Origin: Ehretia macrophylla
Taxonomy: Eukaryota > Streptophyta > Magnoliopsida > Boraginales > Ehretiaceae
Direction of reading: 5' to 3'
NCBI GenBank assembly: GCA_037974665.1
Contig: CM075767.1
Coordinates: 30,467,498-30,531,497 of the forward strand
Length of the DNA: 64,000 bases
Under the pieces are notes generated by a model, which was given only the letters and a program-made list of their open reading frames with translations, made no database searches and was not told where the DNA came from. How positions within the stretch are numbered: position 1 is the first letter of the stretch; each line of letters starts with the position of its first letter. The translations under genes were made by a program, and so were the position numbers. Shown in pieces: positions 48,392 to 58,848 of the stretch.

Positions 48392-48949
48392 CTTTTTCAA
48401 TTTTTTTTCCTCCGGTTAGGGTTGCCAAGATACTTTATCCACCACATTTCTATTATCGAATCCAACGGCACCTTGGGCCAGACAACTTCGCTTGACGTGG
48501 AGGCTGGGCCCGCAAACTGAGGTCGTAGGGCTTATGACCAGGTCTCCTTCGCTCAGGTGCCCATAACTTTTGATCCGTAAGGAGCTACGCCGCGCACAAC
48601 ATACCGTTGGAAAGCTCTCCGAGAGCTCTACGACGGGAGCAGCAAGCTTGCTTGTTCTGCCCTTTTTGGAGCCCAAAATCGAACGTTTTCATCAGTTTCG
48701 GGCCACTTTTCATCTTTTGCTCTATTTATTCGTACCGGATCGTACGTCGTGAGCTGTCAAAAGAACGACAACCTGACTCGGGGGACATTAGAGGGCCCTA
48801 CAACGCGTCGATATCACGTCTTGCGAGTATGCTGGGTTGTTGAAGCGGATGGGTTGTCGTTAAGCCCATTCGGCCTTCTGAATGAGCCATCTCTCTAGGC
48901 TGGGACTGTGAGCCGTTAACACATAAAGGAATTGTGCCCACAACATGAC

Positions 48950-49067
48950 AAGTGCGATCATACCAGCAATAATGCACCGGATCCCATCAAAACTCCGAAG
49001 TTAAGCGTGCTTGGGCGAGAGTAGTACTAAGATGGGTGACCCCCTGAAAGTCCTCGTGTTGCACCCC
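48950..49067 (+). rRNA. 5S rRNA: 5S rRNA gene, copy 68 (1-nt deletion)
   Basis: The copy is 118 nt, with one base lost in the GGG at 97-99. It also has G1A, G2A, C20A, G41A and G81A. The next gene is 976 bp away because of an inserted spacer fragment. Confidence 0.87.
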
Positions 49068-49096
49068 TATTTTCAATTTTTGTTCCTCCGGTTAGG

Positions 49097-49700
49097 GTTG
49101 CCAAGATACTTTATCCACCACATTTCTATTATCGAATCCCACAGCACCTTGGGCAAGACAACTTTGCTTCACGTGAATGCTGGGCCCGTAAACCGAGGGC
49201 ATAGGGCTTATGACCAGGTCTCCTTCACTCCAGTGCCCATAACTTTTGATACGTAAAGAGTAACGCGGCGCACAGCATACCTTTGGAAAGCTTTCTAAGA
49301 GCTCTACAACGGGAGCAGCAAGCTTCCTCGTTGTGCCCTTTTTTGGAGCCCAAATTTGAATGTTTTCATCAGTTTCGGGCCACTTTACTAATTTAGAGTT
49401 GCCCAGACAGTTTATCCACCACATTTCTATTATCGAATCCCACGGCACCATGTGCAAGACAACTTCGCTTCACGGGGAGGCTAGGCCAGCAAACTGACGA
49501 CGTAGGGCTTATGACAAGGTCTCATTCGCTCTGGTGCCCATAACTTTTGATCCGTAAAGAGTTACGCGGCGCACAGCATACCGTTGGAAAGCTCTCCGTG
49601 AGCTCTACGACTGGGGCAGCTAGCTTGCTCGCTCTGCCATTTTGGAGCCCAAAATTGAACGTTTTCATCAATTTCAGTCGACTTTTCTGATATAGCTCTG
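49097..49700 (+). repeat. Gene-less duplicated spacer segment (about 299 bp extra)
   Basis: The spacer after copy 68 reads normally from 49,068 to CTAATTTAG at about 49,396. It then resumes at AGTTGCCCAGACAGTTTATCC, equivalent to the start of a spacer just after the T-runs, and runs through a second time without promoter or gene. The shared TTAG lies at the junction. The AGACAGTTT wording matches spacers after genes 80, 82 and 83, so the donor was probably a unit of that type. Confidence 0.87.
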
Positions 49701-49925
49701 TTTTTCCGTCCCGGATCGTATCTCGTGAGCTGTTAAAAGGACGACAATCTTACTCGCGGTATATTAGAGGACCCTACAACATGTCGATATCTCGTCTTGC
49801 GAGGATGCTGGGTTGTTAAAGCGGATGGGTTGTTGTTAAGCCTATTGGGCCTTCTGAATGGGCCATCTCTCTAGGCTGGGACTGTGAACCATTAACACAT
49901 AAAGGAATTGTGCACTCAACATGAT

Positions 49926-50044
49926 GGGTGCAATCATACCAGCACTAATGCATCGGATCCCATCAGAACTCCGAAGTTAAGCGTGCTTGGGCGAGAGTAG
50001 TACTAAGATGGGTGACCCCCTGGGAAGTCCTCGTGTTGCACCCC
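49926..50044 (+). rRNA. 5S rRNA: 5S rRNA gene, copy 69
   Basis: Carries G7A, C28T and G81A. First gene of the three-unit higher-order repeat. The C at -1 is T. Confidence 0.93.
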
Positions 50045-50603
50045 CCTTTTCAATTTTTTTTCCTCCGGTAAGGGTTGCCAAGATACTTTATCCACTACAT
50101 TTCTATTATCGAATCCCACGGCACCTTGGGCAAGACAACTTCATTTCACGTGGAGGCTGGGCTAGCAAACTAAGGGCGTAGGGCTTGTGACCAGGTCTCA
50201 TTCGCTCTGGTGCCCATAACTTTTGATCCATAAGGAGTTACACGCCGCACAGCATGCCGTTGGAAAGCTGTCCGAGAGCTCTACGACGGGGGCAACCACC
50301 TTGCTTGTTGTGCCCTTTTTTGGAGCCCAAATTCGAACGTTTTCATCAGTTTCGGGCGACTTTTCTTTTTTAGCTCTGTTTTTCCACCTTGGATCATACG
50401 TCGTGAGCTGTTAAAAGGACGACAACCTTACTCGAAGAACATTAGAGGGCCCTACAACACGTCGATTTCTTGTCTTGCGAGGATGCTGGGTTGTTAAAGC
50501 GGATGGGTTGTCGTTAAGCCCATTGGGCCTTCTGAATGGGCCATCTCTCTAGGCTGCGACTGTGAACCGTTAACACATAAAGGAATTGTGCGCTCAACAT
50601 GAT

Positions 50604-50722
50604 GGGTGCGATCATACCAGCACTAATTCACCGGATCCCATCAGAACTCCAAAGTTAAGCGTGCTTGGGCGAGAGTAGTACTAGGATGGGTGACCCCCTG
50701 GGAAGTCCTCGCGTTGCACCCC
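50604..50722 (+). rRNA. 5S rRNA: 5S rRNA gene, copy 70
   Basis: Carries G25T, G48A and T109C. Middle gene type of the higher-order repeat and the least mutated of the three. The C at -1 is T. Confidence 0.93.
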
Positions 50723-51281
50723 CGTTTTCAATTTTTTTTCCTCCGGTTAGGGTTGCCAAGATACTTTATCCACTACATTTCTATTATCGAATCCCACGGC
50801 ACCTTGGGCAAGACAACTTTGCTTCACGTGAATGCTGGGCCCGTAAACCGAGGGCATAGGGCTTATGACCAGGTCTCCTTCACTCCAGTGCCCATAACTT
50901 TTGATCCGTAAAGAGTAACGAGGCGCACAGCATACCTTTGGAAAGCTTTCTAAGAGCTCTACAACGGGAGCAGCAAGCTTCCTCGTTGTGCCCTTTATTG
51001 GAGCCCAAATTTGAATGTTTTCATCAGTTTCGGGCCACTTTACTAATTTAGCTCTATTTTTTCGTCCCCGATCGTACGTCGTGAGTTGTTAAAAGGACGA
51101 CAACCTTACTCACGGGACATTAGAGGACCCTACAATGCATCCATATCTCGTCTTGCGAGGATGCTGGGTTGTTGAAGCGGATGGGTTGTCGTTAAGCCCA
51201 TTGGGCCTTTTGAATGGGCCATCTCTCAAGGCTGGGACTGTGAATCGTTAACACATAAAGGAATTGTGCCCGCAACATGAC

Positions 51282-51399
51282 GGGTTCGATCATACCAACA
51301 CTAATGCACCGGATCCCATCAGAACTCCGAAGTTAATGTGCTTGGGCCAGAGTAGTACTAGGATGGGTGACCCCCTAGGAAGTCCTCGTGTTGCACCAC
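51282..51399 (+). rRNA. 5S rRNA: 5S rRNA gene, copy 71 (box A deletion)
   Basis: The copy is 118 nt: box A reads GTTAATGTG instead of GTTAAGCGTG. It also has G5T, G17A, G68C, G97A and C118A. TFIIIA/TFIIIC recognition should suffer, so it is a probable pseudogene. Confidence 0.88.
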
Positions 51400-51927
51400 T
51401 CTTTTCAATTTTTTTTTCTCCTGTTAGGGTTACCAAGATACTTTATCCACTACATTTCTTTTATCGAATCCCATGGCACCTTGGGCAAGACAACTTCGCT
51501 TCACGTGGAGGCTGGGCCAGCAAACCGAGGGCGTAGGGCTTGTGACCAGGTCTCCGTCGCTCCGGTGCCCATAACTTTTGATACGTAAGGAGTTACGCGG
51601 TGCACAGCATACCGTTGGAAAGCTCTCCGAGAGCTCTACGTCGGTGGCATCTAGCTTGCTCGTTGTGCCATTTTTTGGAGCCCAAAATTGAATGTTTTCA
51701 TCAATTTCGGGCCAATTTTATAATTTAGCTATGTTTTTCCGTACCGGATCGTACGTCGTGAGCTTTTAAAGGACGACAACCTTACTCACGGGACATTAGA
51801 GGACCCTACAATGCGTCGATATCTCGTCTTGCAAGGATGCTGGGTTGTTGAAGCGGATGGGTTGTCGTTAAGCCCATTGGGCCTTCTGAATGGGCCATCT
51901 CTCTAGGCTGGGATGGTGAACCGTTAA

Positions 51928-51957
51928 CACATAAAGGAATTGTGCCCTCAACATGAC
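51928..51957 (+). promoter_or_regulatory. Upstream 5S promoter elements (reference unit)
   Basis: ATAAAG lies at -27 to -22 (51,931-51,936), GC at -14/-13 (51,944-51,945) and C at -1 (51,957). These match the TATA-like, GC and C elements described for plant 5S genes. The arrangement is repeated before most of the 89 genes. Gene 1 lacks it, and several genes have T at -1. Confidence 0.8.
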
Positions 51958-52076
51958 GGGTGCGATCATACCAGCACTAATGCACCAGATCCCATCAGAA
52001 CTCCGAAGTTAAGCGTGCTTGGGCGAGAGTAGTACTAGGATGGGTGACCCCCTGGGAAGTCCTCGTGTTGCACCCC
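51958..52076 (+). rRNA. 5S rRNA: 5S rRNA gene, copy 72 (near-consensus reference copy)
   Basis: 5S rRNA is the small RNA of the large ribosomal subunit, made by RNA polymerase III. This copy differs from the window consensus only at G30A. Terminal helix (GGGTGC with GCACCC), box A, intermediate element and box C are all intact, with promoter and terminator in place. It is a strong candidate for a functional gene and is identical to copy 75, 2,032 bp downstream. Confidence 0.96.
52007..52054 (+). promoter_or_regulatory. Internal control region of the reference 5S gene
   Basis: Gene positions 50-97 cover box A (AGTTAAGCGTGCTTGG), the intermediate element (about 67-72) and box C (about 80-97), the TFIIIA-bound type 1 pol III promoter. 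Variation across the array in this interval is the best sequence guide to which copies could be active. Confidence 0.8.
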
Positions 52077-52078
52077 CC

Positions 52079-52093
52079 TTTTCAATTTTTTTT
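52079..52093 (+). terminator. RNA polymerase III T-run terminator (reference unit)
   Basis: A TTTT run lies 3 nt after the gene and a T8 run follows within 17 nt. The same double T-run follows nearly every gene in the array, with the second run varying from about 5 to 9 T. Confidence 0.85.
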
Positions 52094-52635
52094 CCTCCGG
52101 TAAGGGTTGCCAAGATACTTTATCCACTACATTTCTATTATCGAATCCCACGGCACCATAGGCAAGACAACTTCATTTCACGTGGAGGCTGGGCTAGCAA
52201 ACTAAGGGCGTAGGGCTTGTGACCAGGTCTCATTCGCTCTGGTGCCCATAACTTTTGATCCATAAGGAGTTACACGGCGCACAGCATGCCGTTGGAAAGC
52301 TCTCCGAGAGCTCTACGACGGGGGTAGGCACCTTGCTTGCTGTGCCCTTTTTTGGAGCCCAAAGTCGAACGTTTTCATCAGTTTCGGGCGATTTTTCTTT
52401 TTTAGCTCTGTTTTTCCACCTCGGATCATACGTCGTGAGCTGTTAAAAGGACGACAACCTAACTCGAAGGACATTAGAGGGCCCTACAACACGTCGATAT
52501 CTCGTCTTGCGAGGATGCTGGGTTGTTAAAGCGGATGGGTTGTCGTTAAGCCCATTGGGACTTCTGAATGGGCCATCTCTCTAGGCTGCGACTGTGAACC
52601 GTTAACACATAAAGGAATTGTGCGCTCAACATGAT
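52094..52635 (+). other. Typical 5S intergenic spacer (reference unit)
   Basis: No gene is present. Ordered landmarks are: a TTAGGGTT-type motif (here mutated to TAAGGGTT), CACGTG at 52,179-52,184, an ATAACTTTTGATCC block at about 52,249, the 15-bp palindrome AGCTCTCCGAGAGCT at 52,298-52,312, a TTTTGGAGCCCAAA block, a CGTGAGCTGTTAAAAGGACG block, and a GCCCATT/AATGGGC inverted repeat about 63-86 nt before the next gene. All spacers of the array follow this plan. Confidence 0.85.
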
Positions 52636-52754
52636 GGGTGCGATCATACCAGCACTAATTCATCGGATCCCATCAGAACTCCAAAGTTAAGCATGCTTGG
52701 GCAAGAGTAGTACTAGGATGGGTGACCCCCTGGGAAGTCCTCGCGTTGCACCCC
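52636..52754 (+). rRNA. 5S rRNA: 5S rRNA gene, copy 73
   Basis: Carries G25T, C28T, G48A, G58A, G68A and T109C. Middle gene type of the higher-order repeat. Confidence 0.91.
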
Positions 52755-53313
52755 CATTTTCAATTTTTTTTCCTCCGGTTAGGGTTGCCAAGATACTTTA
52801 TCCACTACATTTCTATTATCGAATCCCACGGCACCTTGGGCAAGACAACTTTGCTTCACGTGAATGCTGGGCCCGTAAACCGAGGGCATAGGGCTTATGA
52901 CCAGGTCTCCTTCACTCCAGTGCCCATAACTTTTGATCCGTAAAGAGTAACGCGGCGCACAGCATACCTTTGGAAAGCTCTCTAAGAGCTCTACAACGGG
53001 AGCAGCAAGCTTCCTCGTTGTGCCCTTTTTTGGAGCCCAAATTTGAATGTTTTCATCAGTTTCGGGCTACTTTACTAATTTAGCTCTATTTTTTCATCCC
53101 CGATCGTACGTCGTGAGTTGTTAAAAGGACGACAACCTTACTCACGGGACATTAGAGGACCCTACAATGCATCCATATCTCGTCTTGCGAGGATGCTGGG
53201 TTGTTGAAGCGGATGGGTTGTCGTTAAGCCCATTGGGCCTTTTGAATGGGCCATCTCTCAAGGCTGGGACTGTGAATCGTTAACACATAAAGGAATTGTG
53301 CCCGCAACATGAC

Positions 53314-53431
53314 GGGTTCGATCATACCAACACTAATGCACCGGATCCCATCAGAACTCCGAAGTTAATGTGCTTGGGCCAGAGTAGTACTAGGATGGGT
53401 GACCCCCTAGGAAGTCCTCGTGTTGCACCAC
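53314..53431 (+). rRNA. 5S rRNA: 5S rRNA gene, copy 74 (box A deletion)
   Basis: Identical to copy 71 by my reading, including the 1-nt box A deletion. Length 118 nt. Probable pseudogene amplified with its block. Confidence 0.88.
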
Positions 53432-53989
53432 TCTTTTCAATTTTTTTTTCTCCTGTTAGGGTTGCCAAGATACTTTATCCACTACATTTCTTTTATCGAA
53501 TCCCATGGCACCTTGGGCAAGACAACTTCGCTTCACGTGGAGGCTGGGCCAGCAAACCGAGGGCGTAGGGCTTGTGACCAGGTCTTCGTCGCTCCGGTGC
53601 CCATAACTTTTGATACGTAAGGAGTTACGCGGTGCACATCATACCGTTGGAAAGCTCTCCGAGAGCTCTACGTCGGTGGCATCTAGCTTGCTCGTTGTGC
53701 CATTTTTTGGAGCCTAAAATCGAATGTTTTCATCAATTTTGGGCCAATTTTATAATGTAGCTATGTTTTTCCGTACCGGATCGTACGTCGTGAGCTGTTA
53801 AAGGACGACAACCTTACTCACGGGACATTAGAGGACCCTACAATGCGTCGATATCTCGTCTTGCAAGGATGCTGGGTTGTTGAAGCGGATGGGTTGTCGT
53901 TAAGCCCACTGGGCCTTCTGAATGGGCCATCTCTCTAGGCTGGGATGGTGAACCGTTAACACATAAAGGAATTGTGCCCTCAACATGAC

Positions 53990-54108
53990 GGGTGCGATCA
54001 TACCAGCACTAATGCACCAGATCCCATCAGAACTCCGAAGTTAAGCGTGCTTGGGCGAGAGTAGTACTAGGATGGGTGACCCCCTGGGAAGTCCTCGTGT
54101 TGCACCCC
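53990..54108 (+). rRNA. 5S rRNA: 5S rRNA gene, copy 75 (near-consensus)
   Basis: Identical to copy 72, with G30A only and intact promoter elements. Likely functional. Confidence 0.96.
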
Positions 54109-54667
54109 CCTTTTCAATTTTTTTTCCTCCGGTAAGGGTTTCCAAGATACTTTATCCACTACATTTCTATTATCGAATCCCACGGCACCTTGGGCAAGAC
54201 AACTTCATTTCACGTGGTGGCTGGGCTAGCAAACTAAGGGCGTAGGGCTTGTGACCAGGTCTCATTCGCTCTGGTGCCCATAACTTTTGATCCATAAGGA
54301 GTTACACGGCGCACAGCATGCCGTTGGAAAGCTCTCCGAGAGCTCTACGACGGGGGCAGCCACCTTGCTTGCTGTGCCCTTTTTTGGAGCCCAAAGTCGA
54401 ACGTTTTCATCAGTTTCGGGCGATTTTTTTTTTTTAGCTCTGTTTTTCCACCTCGGATCATACGTCGTGAGCTGTTAAAAGGACGACAACCTAACTCGAA
54501 GGACATTAGAGGGCCCTACAACACGTCGATATCTCGTCTTGCGAGGATGCTGGGTTGTTAAAGCGGATGGGTTGTCGTTAAGCCCATTGGGACTTCTGAA
54601 TGGGCCATCTCTCTAGGCTGCGACTGTGAACCGTTAACACATAAAGGAATTGTGCGCTCAACATGAT

Positions 54668-54786
54668 GGGTGCGATCATACCAGCACTAATTCATCGGAT
54701 CCCATCAGAACTCCAACGTTAAGCGTGCTTGGGCAAGAGTAGTACTAGGATGGGTGACCCCCTGGGAAGTTCTCGCGTTGCACCCC
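54668..54786 (+). rRNA. 5S rRNA: 5S rRNA gene, copy 76
   Basis: Carries G25T, C28T, G48A, A50C, G68A, C104T and T109C. Middle type of the higher-order repeat, with private A50C and C104T. Confidence 0.9.
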
Positions 54787-55345
54787 CATTTTCAATTTTT
54801 TTTCCTCCGGTTAGGGTTGCCAAGATACTTTATCCACTACATTTCTATTATCGAATCCCACGGCACCTTGGGCAAGACAACTTTGCTTCACGTGAATGCT
54901 GGGCCCGTAAACCGAGGGCGTAGGGCTTATGACCAGGTCTCCTTCACTCCAGTGCCCATAACTTTTGATCCGTAAAGAGTAACGCGGCGCACAGCATACC
55001 TTTGGAAAGCTCTCTAAGAGCTCCACAACGGGAGCAGCAAGCTTCCTCGTTGTGCCCTTTTTTGGAGCCCAAATTTGAATGTTTTCATCAGTTTCGGGCT
55101 ACTTTACTAATTTAGCTCTATTTTTTCGTCCCCGATCGTACGTCGTGAGTTGTTAAAAGGACGACAACCTTACTCACGGGACATTAGAGGACCCTACAAT
55201 GCATCCATATCTCGTCTTGCGAGGATGCTGGGTTGTTGAAGCGGATGGGTTGTCGTTAAGCCCATTGGGCCTTTTGAATGGGCCATCTCTCAAGGCTGGG
55301 ACTGTGAACCGTTAACACATAAAGGAATTGTGCCCGCAACATGAC

Positions 55346-55463
55346 GGGTTTGATCATACCAACACTAATGCACCGGATCCCATCAGAACTCCGAAGTTAA
55401 TGTGCTTGGGCCAGAGTAGTACTAGGATGGGTGACCCCCTAGGAAGTCCTCGTGTTGCACCAC
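55346..55463 (+). rRNA. 5S rRNA: 5S rRNA gene, copy 77 (box A deletion)
   Basis: As copies 71 and 74, plus C6T. Length 118 nt. Probable pseudogene. Confidence 0.88.
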
Positions 55464-56021
55464 TCTTTTCAAATTTTTTTCCTCCTGTTAGGGTTGCCAA
55501 GATACTTTATCCACTACATTTCTTTTATCGAATCCCACGGCACCTTGGGCAAGACAACTTCGCTTCACGTGGAGGCTGGGCCAGCAAACCGAGGGCGTAG
55601 GGCTTGTGACCAGGTCTCCGTCGCTCCGGTGCCCATAACTTTTGATACGTAAGGAGTTACGCGGTGTACAACATACCGTTGGAAAGCTCTCCGAGAGCTC
55701 TACGTCGGTGGCATCTAGCTTGCTCGTTGTGCCATTTTTTGGAGCCCAAAATCGAATGTTTTCATCAATTTCGGGCCAATTTTATAATTTAGCTATGTTT
55801 TTCCGTACCGGATCGTACGTCGTGAGCTGTTAAAGGACGACAACCTTACTCACGGGACATTAGAGGACCCTACAATTCGTCGATATCTCGTCTTGCAAGG
55901 ATGCTGGGTTGTTGAAGTGGATGGTTTGTCGTTAAGCCCATTGGGCCTTCTGAATGGGCCATCTATCTAGGCTGGGATGGTGAACCGTTAACACATAAAG
56001 GAATTGTGCCCTCAACATGAC

Positions 56022-56140
56022 GGGTGCGATCATACCAGCACTAATTCACCAGATCCCATCAGAACTCCGAAGTTAAGCGTGCTTGGGCGAGAGTAGTACT
56101 AGGATGGGTGACCCCCTGGGAAGTCCTCGTGTTGCACCCC
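56022..56140 (+). rRNA. 5S rRNA: 5S rRNA gene, copy 78 (near-consensus)
   Basis: Only G25T and G30A differ. The start of the unit still matches the higher-order repeat, and the spacer after it does not. Likely functional. Confidence 0.94.
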
Positions 56141-56700
56141 CCCTTTTCAATTTTTTTTCCTCTGGTTAGGGTTGCCAAGATACTTTATCCATCACATTTC
56201 TATTATCGAATCCCACGGCACCTTGTGCAAGACAACTTCGCTTCACGTCGAGGCTGGGCCAGCAAACCGAGGACGTGGGGCTTGTGACCAGGTCTCCTTC
56301 GCTCCGGTGCCCATAACTTTTGATCCGTAAAGAGTTACGCGGCGCACAGCATGCCATGGCAAAGCTCTCTGAGAGCTCTACGACGGGAGTAGCAAGCTTC
56401 CTCGGTATGCCCTTTTTTGGAGCCCAAATTCGAATGTTTTTATCAGTTTCGGGCCACTTTACTAATTTAGCTCTATTTTTTCATCCCAGATCGTACGTTG
56501 TGAGCTGTTTAAAGGACGACAACCTTACTCGCGGGACATTAGAGGACCCTACAACGCGTCGATATCTCGTCTTGCGGGGATGCTGAGTTGTTGAAGCGGA
56601 TGGGTTGTCGTTAAACCCATTGGGCCTTCTGAATGGGCCATCTCTCTAGGCTGGGACTGTGAACCGTTAACAAACAATGGAATTCTGCCCTCAACATGAC

Positions 56701-56819
56701 GGGTTCGATCATACCAGCACTAATGAACCGGATCCCATCAGAACTCCGAAGTTAAGCGTGCTTGGGCCAGATTAGTACTAGGATGGGTGAGCCCCTAGGA
56801 AGTCCTCGTGTTGCACCCC
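56701..56819 (+). rRNA. 5S rRNA: 5S rRNA gene, copy 79
   Basis: Carries G5T, C26A, G68C, G72T, C91G and G97A. G5T, G68C and G97A link it to copies 71/74/77 but without the box A deletion, so it may represent their ancestor. The upstream TATA-like element is degraded (AACAAACAATGG). Confidence 0.9.
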
Positions 56820-57378
56820 CCTTTACAATTTTTTTTCCTCCTGTTAGGGTTGCCAAGATACTTTATCCACTACATTTCTTTTATCGAATCCCACGGCACC
56901 TTGGGCAAGACAACTTCGCTTCACGTGGAGGATGGGCCAGCAAACCGAGGGCGTAGGGCTTGTGACCAGGTCTCCTTGGCTCCGGTGCCCATAACTTTTG
57001 ATCCGTAAGGAGTTACGCGGCGCACAGCATACCGTTGGAAAGCTCTCCGAGAGCTCTACGACGGGGGCAGCCAGTTTGCTCGTTGTACCCTTTTTTGGAG
57101 CCCAAAATCGAATGTTTTCATCTGTTTCAGGCCACTTTTCTTTTTTAGCTCTGTTTTTCCGTCCCGGATCCTATGTCGTGAGCTGTTAAAAGCACAACAA
57201 CCTTACTCGTGGGACATTAGAGGGCCCTACAAAGCATCGATATCTCGTCTTGCGAGGATGCTGGGTTGTTGAATTGGATGGGTTGTCGTTAAGCCCATTG
57301 GGCCTTCTGAATGGGCCATCTCTCTAGGCTGGGTCTGTGAACCTTTAACACATAAAGGAATTGTGCCCTCAACATGAC

Positions 57379-57497
57379 GGGTGCGATCATACCAGCCCAA
57401 ATGCACCGGATCCTATCAGAACTCCGAAGTTAAACGTGCTTGGGCGAGAGTAGTACTAGGATGGGTGACCCCCTTGGAAGTCCTCGTGTTGCACCCC
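57379..57497 (+). rRNA. 5S rRNA: 5S rRNA gene, copy 80
   Basis: Carries A19C, T21A, C36T, G56A and G97T. Confidence 0.91.
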
Positions 57498-58056
57498 CAT
57501 TTTCAATTTTTTTTCCTCCGGTTAGGGCTGCCAAGACAGTTTGTCCACCACATTTCTATTATCGAATCCCACGACACCTTGGGCAAGACAATTTCGCTTC
57601 ACGTGGAGGCTGGGCCAGCAAACCGAGGTCATAGGGCTTGTGACCAGGTCTTCTTCGCTCCGGTGCCCATAACTTTTGATCCGTAAGGAGTTACGCGGTG
57701 CACAGCATACCGTTGGAAAGCTCTCCGAGAGCTCTACGACGGGGGCAGCCAGATTGCTCGTTGTATCCTTTTTTGGAGCCCAAAATCGAATGTTTTCATC
57801 AGTTTTGGGCCACTTTTCTGATTTAGCTCTGTTTTTCCGCCCCGGATCGTACGTCGTGAGCTGTTTAAAGGACGATAACCTTACTCGCTGGACATTAGAG
57901 GACCCTACAACGTGTCGATATCTCGTCTTGCGTGGATGCTGGGCTGTAAAGGTGGGTGGGTTGTTGTTAAGCCCATTGGGCCTTCTGAATAGGCCATCTC
58001 TCTAGGCTAGGACTGTGAACCATTAACACATAAAGGAATTGTGCGCTCAACATGAT

Positions 58057-58175
58057 GGGTGCGATCATACCAGCACTAGTGCACCGGATCCCATCAGAAC
58101 TCCGAAGTTAAGCGTGCTGGGGCGAGAGTAGTACTAGGTTGGGTGACCCCCTGGGAAGTCCTCGTGTTGTACCCC
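58057..58175 (+). rRNA. 5S rRNA: 5S rRNA gene, copy 81
   Basis: Carries A23G, T63G, A83T and C114T. The C at -1 is T. Confidence 0.91.
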
Positions 58176-58729
58176 CCTTTTCAATTTTTTTTCCTCCGGT
58201 TAGGGTTGCCAAGATGCTTTATCCACTACATTTCTATTATCAAATCCCACGGCACCTTGGGCAAGACAACTTCACTTCACGTGGAGGCTGGGCCAGCAAA
58301 CTAAGGGCGTAGGGCTTGTGACCAAGTCTCCTTCGCTCTGGTGCCCTTAAATTTGATCCATAAGGAGTTACGCGGCGCACAGCGTACCGTTGGAAAGCTC
58401 TCCGAGAGCTCTATGACGGGGGCAGCCAGCTTGCTTGCTTTGCCCTTTTTTGGAGCCCAAATTCGAACGTTTTCATTAGTTTCTGGCCACTTTTTTTAGC
58501 TCTGTTTTTCCACCTCGGATCGTACGTCGTGAGCTGTTAAAAGGACGACAACCTTACTCGCAAGACATTAGAGGGCCCTACAACGTGTCGATATCTCGTC
58601 TTGCGAGGATGCTGGGTTGTTGAAGCGGATGGGTTGTCGTTAAGCCCATTAGGCCTTCTGAATGGGCTATCCCTCTAGGTTGGGACTGTGAACCGTTAAT
58701 ACATTAAGGAATTGTTCTCTCAACATGAC

Positions 58730-58848
58730 GGGTGCGATCATACCAGCACTAATGCACCGGATCCCATAAGAACTATGAAGTTAAGTGTGCTCGGGTGAGA
58801 GTAGCACTAGGATGGGTGACCCCCTAGGAAGTCCTCGTGTTGCACCCC
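58730..58848 (+). rRNA. 5S rRNA: 5S rRNA gene, copy 82
   Basis: Carries C39A, C46A, C47T, C57T, T63C, C67T, T76C and G97A. The upstream TATA-like element reads ATTAAG. Likely impaired. Confidence 0.88.

Larger units (their letters stand above)
49926..56021 (+). repeat. Higher-order repeat: three units (2,032 bp) x 3 copies
   Basis: Copies are 49,926-51,957, 51,958-53,989 and 53,990-56,021. Each holds the same ordered trio of gene types: near-consensus, then a G25T/G48A/T109C type, then a type with a box A deletion. Copies two and three are the closest to each other. The first gene of copy 1 retains differences not seen in the others. After gene 78 (56,022) the pattern ends. Confidence 0.92.
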
